Shown: positions 6,997 to 11,919 of the stretch, piece after piece
Position numbering within the stretch: position 1 is the stretch's first letter
Layout: every line of letters begins with the position of its first letter
DNA from: JADFRG01 sp046759305
GTDB lineage: Bacteria > Chloroflexota > Anaerolineae > Anaerolineales > E44-bin32
Direction of reading: 5' to 3'
Length of the DNA: 11,919 bases
Assembly: GCA_046759305.1 (NCBI GenBank)
Contig: JBHIBY010000071.1
Location: 1 to 11,919, forward strand
Notes under the pieces: model-generated
What the model saw: only the letters and a program-made list of their open reading frames with translations
Told to the model about the DNA's origin: nothing
Databases searched by the model: none
Translations under genes and position numbers: made by a program

Positions 6997-8250
6997 ATGT
7001 TGCGTTGGCTCTGGACTAATCTCGGTTCACTGCTGCTAGCCTTTATTCTGGCGCTGGCAGTTTGGATCGTGGCCGTGACCAACGCCGACCCAACGGAATC
7101 TCGCGTGCTGGGTCCGATTCCGATCGAGTACTCCAGCTTACGGCAAGGCCTACTGAGAATCGGCGAACCACCTCCAACCAGCGGCAGTGTCACCGTACGT
7201 GCCCCACTGTCGGTCTGGGAGCAGATTGGACCGGATGACGTCCATCTGGCGGTCGACTTGGCAAATTTGGAGGAGGGCACCCATGAGCTGTCCGTTCAAA
7301 CTAGCGTGGATGTTCGACCTGCTCAAATTTCCGAATGGGATCCCATCTCGATTTCGCTGACCCTCGAGCGCGCCGCGACCGCGAGCTTGGATATCGATCT
7401 GGTTGCGGTGGGAGAACCTCAGCTCGGCTATCGCACGACCTCAGTAACCGCCTCTCCTGAAAAGGCTGTGATTCTAGGACCGCTTTCGCGAGTCGAACAA
7501 GTAGTCTCCGTTGTAGCGACTGTTAACGTTCTCGAGCGACGGGAGGACTTCGAGGTCAAGGTACCGTTAGCCGCTGTTGACAGTGCCGGGAATGTCGTCG
7601 ACAGCGTTGAACTTGATCCGCAAACGACACAAGTAACCGTGGCCGTCGAGCCGCGTGAGAGATTTCGGTTGGTCTCGGTGGTTCCCAATCTGGAGGGTGA
7701 GGAGCAACTCGCGGACGCCGGCTACCGGCTCACCGATGTATCCGTTACGCCGGAGGTCATTACCGTCTTCTCATCGGATCCGACCGCGCTGGAAGGCCTG
7801 CCGGGATTTGTACTCACCTCACCATTCGATCTTAGTGGAGCAACCGGCGATCTGGAAAGAAGACTCTCACTGGATCTACCGCAAGGAGTCTCTCCAGTCG
7901 AGGATCAGGGCGTTCTGGTGAAGGTGAGCATCTCCCCCGTTGAGGGAACCATAACCGTCAGTCGGTTGGTCGAGGTGCGCGGGCTGACCGATGGACTCTT
8001 TGCCCAGCTATCGCCCGAAGCGGTGGAAATCATATTGAACGGGCCGCTTCCGACTCTCAACTCTCTCCAGCTTGAGGACGTTTTGGTCATCTTGGATCTG
8101 CTTGATCTGGGAGTCGGCGTTCATCAGGTGCCCCCGCTCGTTATCATCGCACCGACCGATGTGGAACATGATCCGATATTTCCCTCCACCATCGAGGTCA
8201 CCATCACATCGGAACCGCCTCCTACCGCTACTCCGCCTCCTTCACCCTGA
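6997..8250 (+). CDS. cdaR: YbbR-domain protein, CdaA regulator CdaR
   Basis: 417 residues. An N-terminal signal anchor (about 7-27, LGSLLLAFILALAVWIVAV) is followed by an extracytoplasmic region of about four tandem YbbR-like units of 80-100 residues. Their recurring pattern is a strand ending in VTV or ITV, then a hydrophobic L-P-V type segment (SVTASPEKAVILGPLSRVEQ; SVTPEVITVFSSDP; LSPEAVEIILNGPL). It ends in a Pro/Thr tail (EPPPTATPPPSP), a spacer style common in Chloroflexota exported proteins. In Firmicutes, CdaR binds membrane CdaA and modulates its cyclase activity. Direct adjacency to cdaA supports that role here, though the individual repeats are divergent. In many Firmicutes glmM follows; here der starts one base after the stop (8248-8250), suggesting one operon and coupled translation. 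No strong Shine-Dalgarno is visible before ATG 6997. Confidence 0.9.
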   Translation: MLRWLWTNLGSLLLAFILALAVWIVAVTNADPTESRVLGPIPIEYSSLRQGLLRIGEPPPTSGSVTVRAPLSVWEQIGPDDVHLAVDLANLEEGTHELSVQTSVDVRPAQISEWDPISISLTLERAATASLDIDLVAVGEPQLGYRTTSVTASPEKAVILGPLSRVEQVVSVVATVNVLERREDFEVKVPLAAVDSAGNVVDSVELDPQTTQVTVAVEPRERFRLVSVVPNLEGEEQLADAGYRLTDVSVTPEVITVFSSDPTALEGLPGFVLTSPFDLSGATGDLERRLSLDLPQGVSPVEDQGVLVKVSISPVEGTITVSRLVEVRGLTDGLFAQLSPEAVEIILNGPLPTLNSLQLEDVLVILDLLDLGVGVHQVPPLVIIAPTDVEHDPIFPSTIEVTITSEPPPTATPPPSP

Positions 8251-8251
8251 A

Positions 8252-9577
8252 ATGCCCAGACCGATCGTCGCCCTGGTCGGACGGCCCAACGTGGGCAAGT
8301 CCACCCTCTTCAATCGTCTGGCGGGTGAACGCCTGGCAGTAGTGCATGAACAGCCAGGCACCACGCGCGATCGGCTTGTGACTGAAAGCGAATGGAACGG
8401 GGTGCAATTCGACCTGGTAGACACCGGCGGCTTCGATCCATCTGCAGGAGACGAGCTGGATGCGCAGTACCTGCCTCAGATTCGCTCTCAGGCGGAGCAA
8501 GCGATCCTGGACGCGGATGCCGTCTTATTTCTGGTCGATGGGATCACTGGAGTCTCACCGGTCGACCACGAGATAGCGGATATTCTCCGTCGAGAGCAGA
8601 TTCCAATCCTGCTGGTGGTCAATAAGATCGACAGCCCTGGGCGAGGTGACCGAGTATCGGAATTCTATGAACTGGGTCTGGGTGATCCGATCCCGATATC
8701 TGCCCTGCATGGCAGAGGAACGGGGGACATGCTGGATCGATTAACCGAGCTCATGGATGCCGAACCGGAGACCGGGGCGGAGGACAGTGGCATCAATATC
8801 GCCATTGTCGGCCGCCCAAATGTCGGAAAATCCAGTCTCTTGAACCGTTTGCTTGGAGAGGAGCGGGTGATCGTATCGCCACACCCCGGAACCACGCGCG
8901 ATGCAATTGACACTCAAATGACCTTCGAAGATGAGCCGATCACTTTGATTGACACTGCAGGTATACGCCGACGAGGCCGCATCAAACCCGGCGTCGAAAA
9001 GTACTCTGCTCTCCGAGCGCTGAAGGCTATTGAACGCGCCGATGTCTCACTGCTAATGATCGACGGGACAGAAGGGGTTACTGCTCAGGACGCGCACATC
9101 GCGGGCATGATTCTCGATAAGCTGAAGAGCGTCCTACTGTTGGTCAATAAGTGGGACATCGTGCCAGATGAAATCCGTGACCGGCAGATGTATGGGGACC
9201 ATATTCGAGCCGCACTCAAGTTTCTGGACTTCGTACCGGTTCTATTTATATCGGCATTAAAGGGCGATCGGGTGAATCGCGTATTGCCTATGGCGCTCCT
9301 TATTCAGGAAGAGCGTCTAAATCGCATCCCAACCGCGCGACTCAACGAGCTCCTACTTGACGCCCAGGCAACACATGCGCCTCCCTCGAAGGCCGGCACA
9401 CGGCTTCGTATTTACTTCGCTTCACAGGTGCGCACCGACCCCCCGACCTTCCTCTTCCACGTTAATGATCCAGAGCTGATGCACTTTAGCTATGCCCGAT
9501 TCCTGGAAAATCGCATCCGTGAAGAGTACAAATACGTGGGCACTCCCATCCGGTTATCGTTCAGGGAGCGCTCATAG
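8252..9577 (+). CDS. der: Ribosome-assembly GTPase Der (EngA)
   Basis: 441 residues from ATG 8252. Der is an essential double GTPase that helps mature the 50S subunit. The first G domain has the P-loop GRPNVGKST (10-18), DTGGF (from D57) and NKID (from N124). The second has GRPNVGKSS (187-195), DTAGI (from D234) and NKWD (from N299). The C-terminal KH-like domain ends with VNDPELMHFSYARFLENRIR and GTPIRLSFRERS, typical of the family. The linker between the G domains is acidic (EPETGAEDSG). The frame stays open upstream to an ATG at 8072, but that extension lies out of frame over cdaR and has no Der homology. MPRPIVALVGRPNVGKS is the canonical N-terminus, so 8252 is chosen. Start and cdaR stop are one base apart, with no Shine-Dalgarno, so initiation is probably coupled. 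Confidence 0.98.
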   Translation: MPRPIVALVGRPNVGKSTLFNRLAGERLAVVHEQPGTTRDRLVTESEWNGVQFDLVDTGGFDPSAGDELDAQYLPQIRSQAEQAILDADAVLFLVDGITGVSPVDHEIADILRREQIPILLVVNKIDSPGRGDRVSEFYELGLGDPIPISALHGRGTGDMLDRLTELMDAEPETGAEDSGINIAIVGRPNVGKSSLLNRLLGEERVIVSPHPGTTRDAIDTQMTFEDEPITLIDTAGIRRRGRIKPGVEKYSALRALKAIERADVSLLMIDGTEGVTAQDAHIAGMILDKLKSVLLLVNKWDIVPDEIRDRQMYGDHIRAALKFLDFVPVLFISALKGDRVNRVLPMALLIQEERLNRIPTARLNELLLDAQATHAPPSKAGTRLRIYFASQVRTDPPTFLFHVNDPELMHFSYARFLENRIREEYKYVGTPIRLSFRERS

Positions 9578-9604
9578 CCCCCCGTAACGATTAAATCTGC
9601 GCCC

Positions 9605-9639
9605 GACCCGAGTACGCTTGTCAGCCCCTATAGCGGGTC
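9605..9639 (+). repeat. Inverted repeat spanning the lepB promoter
   Basis: GACCCG (9605-9610) and CGGGTC (9634-9639) are exact reverse complements separated by 23 bases. The left arm lies just upstream of the -35 box and the right arm ends one base before the -10 box. The arm centres are 29 bases apart. This could be a regulator site or chance; the arms are short and the loop is too long for a terminator. Confidence 0.3.
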
Positions 9640-9646
9640 TTATAAT
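9618..9646 (+). promoter_or_regulatory. Near-consensus housekeeping sigma factor promoter for lepB
   Basis: TTGTCA (9618-9623, five of six to TTGACA), a 17-base spacer and a perfect TATAAT (9641-9646) make the best promoter in the window. The predicted start point, 7 bases after the -10 box, is 9653, next to the in-frame GTG at 9654. The transcript would be leaderless or carry one extra base. The promoter lies in the 76-base gap between the der stop and that GTG. Confidence 0.8.
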
Positions 9647-9653
9647 CCAATCC

Positions 9654-10262
9654 GTGACTGACTACCCCTTTAATCAGCCGACGCAGCCGACGATCACTGA
9701 GCCCAAGCCACCGAGCATCGCTCGGCGTATTTTGCGTTTCGTCGGATCCCTTCTTCAGACCGTTATTTTCGCCGTAATCTTGTTCGTTGTGGTCAACATG
9801 CTGACAGCTCGCATTCGGGTGGAAGGGGACAGCATGGAGCCGAGCCTGATAGACGGGGAATTTGTGGTCGTAAATAAGCTTGCCTACTCCCTGCAAGATC
9901 CACAACGGGGAGACATCGTTGTATTCCACTTCCCCTTGAATCCCGAACGCCGCTTTATCAAACGCATCATTGGCTTGCCAGGCGATCACGTCAGTGTAGT
10001 GGACGGCCAGGTGTTCATAAACGAAAGCATATTAAGAGAGCCCTACCTAACTGTGCCGCCGGCATACAACGACCAATGGGATGTAGGCATGGACGAGATT
10101 TTTGTGCTGGGCGACAACCGCAACAACTCGTCTGACTCGCAAAATTGGGGGGCCTTGGCGCTCGAGGACATCATCGGAAAAGCGATCCTCGTGTACTGGC
10201 CATTGGATTCCATGGGCTGGATCCCTCACTACGATCTGGCGGCTGCTGCCGATCAAGGTTGA
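9654..10262 (+). CDS. lepB: Signal peptidase I
   Basis: 202 residues from GTG 9654. It is a membrane serine-lysine peptidase that cleaves signal peptides from exported proteins. A short Pro-rich cytoplasmic N-terminus precedes one membrane segment (about 30-50, LLQTVIFAVILFVVVNML). The catalytic domain has box B with the nucleophile S60 (RVEGDSMEPSL), box C (PQRGDIVVFHFP), box D with general-base K103 (RRFIKRIIGLPGD) and box E (GDNRNNSSDSQNWG, from G153). The size fits the short, single-anchor form common in Gram-positives. The frame is open back to TTG 9618, but that TTG is the -35 box of a strong promoter and would not be in the mRNA. GTG 9654 fits the predicted start point and predicts leaderless translation. 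ATG 9798 is too late, since it would remove most of the membrane anchor. The next gene starts one base after the stop. Confidence 0.95.
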   Translation: MTDYPFNQPTQPTITEPKPPSIARRILRFVGSLLQTVIFAVILFVVVNMLTARIRVEGDSMEPSLIDGEFVVVNKLAYSLQDPQRGDIVVFHFPLNPERRFIKRIIGLPGDHVSVVDGQVFINESILREPYLTVPPAYNDQWDVGMDEIFVLGDNRNNSSDSQNWGALALEDIIGKAILVYWPLDSMGWIPHYDLAAAADQG

Positions 10263-10263
10263 T

Positions 10264-11907
10264 ATGAGTGAACAAGAACCACCTGCAGTATTAGCGGGAA
10301 CGCACATGCGCGTTGTTGTCATTGCAGATGTGGAGACCAATGCCACACAGCTGGTGGAACGTATTCTGAAGCCGGCCGGTTTTGAGGCCTGGCCTGCAAC
10401 CGATGATGCGCCTGAGGCGGATGTTCTCCTGGTGGATGTAACACAGATTCGTGGCGATCCAATGGCCGGACTGCGCAATCGTCGCGAGATGGGGGATGAC
10501 GCTCCTGCGCTGGTCCTGGCAGCCCACTTCCCGGCCTCCCGCTTGCGCAGCTTCCTTCAACTCGGCGTACGGGATGTGCTACTCAAGCCGTACCGAGAGG
10601 AAGAGCTACACGAGGCTATCAGCGCACTAGGAGAGGCCCGCAAGGGTGAGGGCGGTACCGGTGAACTGACCCGCAGCGTCGAAAGCCTGCAGGAGGATCT
10701 TCGACGGCGGGCGGATGAGATCCGCATGTTGAGCGAGATTGGTCGGGTGGTTGCCAGCCTGGATGACCTTGACCAAATCCTCGCTCGATTGGTAGAGGCG
10801 GCAGCCTATGTGACGGATGCGGAAGAGGCCAGCATTTACCTGGCAGACGCCGAAACCGATGAGGTCGTATTGCGAGCGACAAAGCAAGCCGGTGAGCGTC
10901 AGGCTACGCTTCAGCGATTGCGCGCGGACGATATGCTGGTTGGACAGGTTTTTCGCAGCGGTCAACCTATCCTGCGCAAACCCCGTATGGACAGCGGACC
11001 CGTGAAAGTGCAGACGGGTTTCATGGTTCAGTCCGTTGTAAAAGTACCCATCCGCTTGAGACAGGAAGTCGTCGGGGTGCTGGGCGTATACAACCGGCTC
11101 GCTCTGCGCTCCTTCAACGAACACCACGTGACCTTGCTCATGACCCTTGCGGATTGGGCTGGGGTGGCTTTGGACCGCGCCGCTGTTGTACAGCAAGCCA
11201 GCGCCAGCGTAGGCGGTACAAGCCCAATCAGCTATGTCCCCCCGAGCTTGGTGGAAGGTCTGGATGAAGCGATCACCAATCTGGAGGCCTATATCAACGG
11301 CCAGGATGCACTGGGGCAGCCCAAGGATGAACTTCTCAAGCTCAAGGATCAATTGAAGGCCGTGCGCGCGCTTCCGATCACGACTATTGAGGCGGAGGCA
11401 GCCGAGGAACTCGTAGATCTCGCGCGTTTAATTCAACGCGCGGCGGCTGATCACCAGCTGCAGGCAGCGCGCAGGGGCTTGAGCCTGACCGTCGAATCCG
11501 AAGCTCCGGTTCCGCTATTTCCAGGGGACAGCAACCGCGTATATCAAGTAATCGAAGCGCTTGTAGCGTCTGCCATTCGACGCACGATGACCGGGCGTGT
11601 CATGCTGCAGATTCAGGCTTTTGAGGCAGAGAACAGTGAAAACGCCGGCATTTTGGTACCCGCCGAGCTGGAACTAGATCCTGGCCAGTGGGCGGCTGTT
11701 ATGGTGGCAGACTCGAGTACCGGACTCTCGGAAGAGACAGTCAAAGCACTTACCGGGCAGACTGCAGATCCCTCTGCCGGCAACCTGGGCTATGGGCTTT
11801 CGCTGGGCGAGCTACGCATGATCGCGGAAAGCATGGGCGGTGTACTGTGGTACGATCAGACACCGGCCAGCGCCAAGATCACGTTTGCGCTGCCCACCGG
11901 AAGCTAG
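10264..11907 (+). CDS. Receiver-GAF protein with degenerate histidine-kinase-like C-terminus
   Basis: 547 residues from ATG 10264, one base after the lepB stop, with AAGG 5 bases upstream as a partial Shine-Dalgarno. Residues 15-122 resemble a response-regulator receiver. The phosphoacceptor-like D58 (VLLVDV) and K108 (LLKPY) are kept, but the acidic pair is reduced to D22-V23-E24 and the switch Thr/Ser is Ala (A86). Residues about 135-165 are a likely coiled coil (SVESLQEDLRRRADEIRML). A GAF domain spans about 168-320 (EEASIYLADAETDEVVLRA; VPIRLRQEVVGVLGVYNR). Residues about 330-545 look like a dimerisation helix pair plus HATPase_c fold. However, no H-box His is seen, the N-box Asn is replaced (ALVASAIRRT, S436), and the G1 box is only DSSTGLS (D483). 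The G2-like GYGLSLGELRMIAESMGG remains. It is probably a non-catalytic signalling or scaffold protein; the ligand and partner are unknown. The frame upstream to 10102 overlaps lepB and is not coding. Confidence 0.85.
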   Translation: MSEQEPPAVLAGTHMRVVVIADVETNATQLVERILKPAGFEAWPATDDAPEADVLLVDVTQIRGDPMAGLRNRREMGDDAPALVLAAHFPASRLRSFLQLGVRDVLLKPYREEELHEAISALGEARKGEGGTGELTRSVESLQEDLRRRADEIRMLSEIGRVVASLDDLDQILARLVEAAAYVTDAEEASIYLADAETDEVVLRATKQAGERQATLQRLRADDMLVGQVFRSGQPILRKPRMDSGPVKVQTGFMVQSVVKVPIRLRQEVVGVLGVYNRLALRSFNEHHVTLLMTLADWAGVALDRAAVVQQASASVGGTSPISYVPPSLVEGLDEAITNLEAYINGQDALGQPKDELLKLKDQLKAVRALPITTIEAEAAEELVDLARLIQRAAADHQLQAARRGLSLTVESEAPVPLFPGDSNRVYQVIEALVASAIRRTMTGRVMLQIQAFEAENSENAGILVPAELELDPGQWAAVMVADSSTGLSEETVKALTGQTADPSAGNLGYGLSLGELRMIAESMGGVLWYDQTPASAKITFALPTGS

Positions 11908-11908
11908 C

Positions 11909-11919
11909 ATGGCCAACCC
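11909..11919 (+). CDS. Probable start of the next gene (3' truncated)
   Basis: ATG GCC AAC CC begins one base after the TAG of the receiver-GAF gene (11905-11907). GGAAG at 11899-11903 sits 5 bases upstream as a possible Shine-Dalgarno. The one-base spacing repeats that of the cdaR/der and lepB/receiver-GAF junctions. Only MAN and part of a fourth codon (Pro) are visible, so no function can be given. Confidence 0.45.

Noticed and set aside
8072..8251. 60-residue N-terminal extension of Der in the open frame
   Set aside because: It lies out of frame over the 3' end of cdaR and has no Der-like sequence. The canonical Der N-terminus begins at ATG 8252.
10102..10263. 54-residue extension of the receiver-GAF protein
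   Set aside because: It is the shadow of the conserved box E region of lepB in another frame. ATG 10264 follows the lepB stop and has a partial Shine-Dalgarno.
10627..11352. 241-codon open frame on the minus strand
   Set aside because: It is antisense to the receiver-GAF gene, whose + strand translation shows clear GAF and coiled-coil sequence. The reverse product resembles no family I know.
1..11919. Mobile element, CRISPR array, toxin-antitoxin or defence cluster
   Set aside because: No transposase, integrase, regular spaced repeats, small paired antisense-type genes or effector domains were found. The genes are mostly housekeeping, with even coding style throughout.

Overview
The window is a compact, single-strand stretch of a bacterial chromosome. 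All eight genes I can support, plus a ninth that just begins at the right edge, read on the + strand. The best guess for the host is a Chloroflexota bacterium, probably Anaerolineae-like. This rests on the NBR1-type Ig domain joined to a Cys-bearing WRSGAG/CPGTD domain, the Pro/Thr tail on the YbbR protein, a promoter that predicts a leaderless mRNA, and poor Shine-Dalgarno sequences. It is an inference from protein style, not a phylogenetic placement.

Layout: (1) 1-810 is the 3' part of a secreted Ig-like protein, overlapping by 4 bases (ATGA) with (2) polA, a full-length DNA polymerase I with all three activities apparently intact. (3) After a 65-base gap holding an extended -10 promoter comes a 771-residue TPR protein. 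(4) A 156-base leader with two small hairpins precedes a tight cluster: cdaA (diadenylate cyclase), cdaR (YbbR-domain regulator) and der (ribosome-assembly GTPase). (5) A near-consensus promoter, TTGTCA-N17-TATAAT, drives lepB (signal peptidase I), probably from a leaderless GTG start. One base after lepB comes a receiver-GAF protein with a histidine-kinase-like C-terminus that seems to have lost its key catalytic residues. One base after that, a new ATG at 11909 probably begins the next gene.

Functionally these are mostly housekeeping genes: replication/repair (polA), c-di-AMP signalling (cdaA-cdaR), 50S ribosome biogenesis (der) and protein export (lepB). They are mixed with lineage-specific genes: the Ig-like secreted protein, the TPR scaffold and the atypical signalling protein. 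Translational coupling is suggested by stop/start spacings of -4 bases or exactly 1 base at four junctions.

I see no mobile element, CRISPR array, tRNA, rRNA or phage gene. No convincing new multi-gene system is present. The most unusual items are the degenerate receiver-GAF-pseudokinase behind lepB and the lepB promoter, which corrects the apparent start of that gene.
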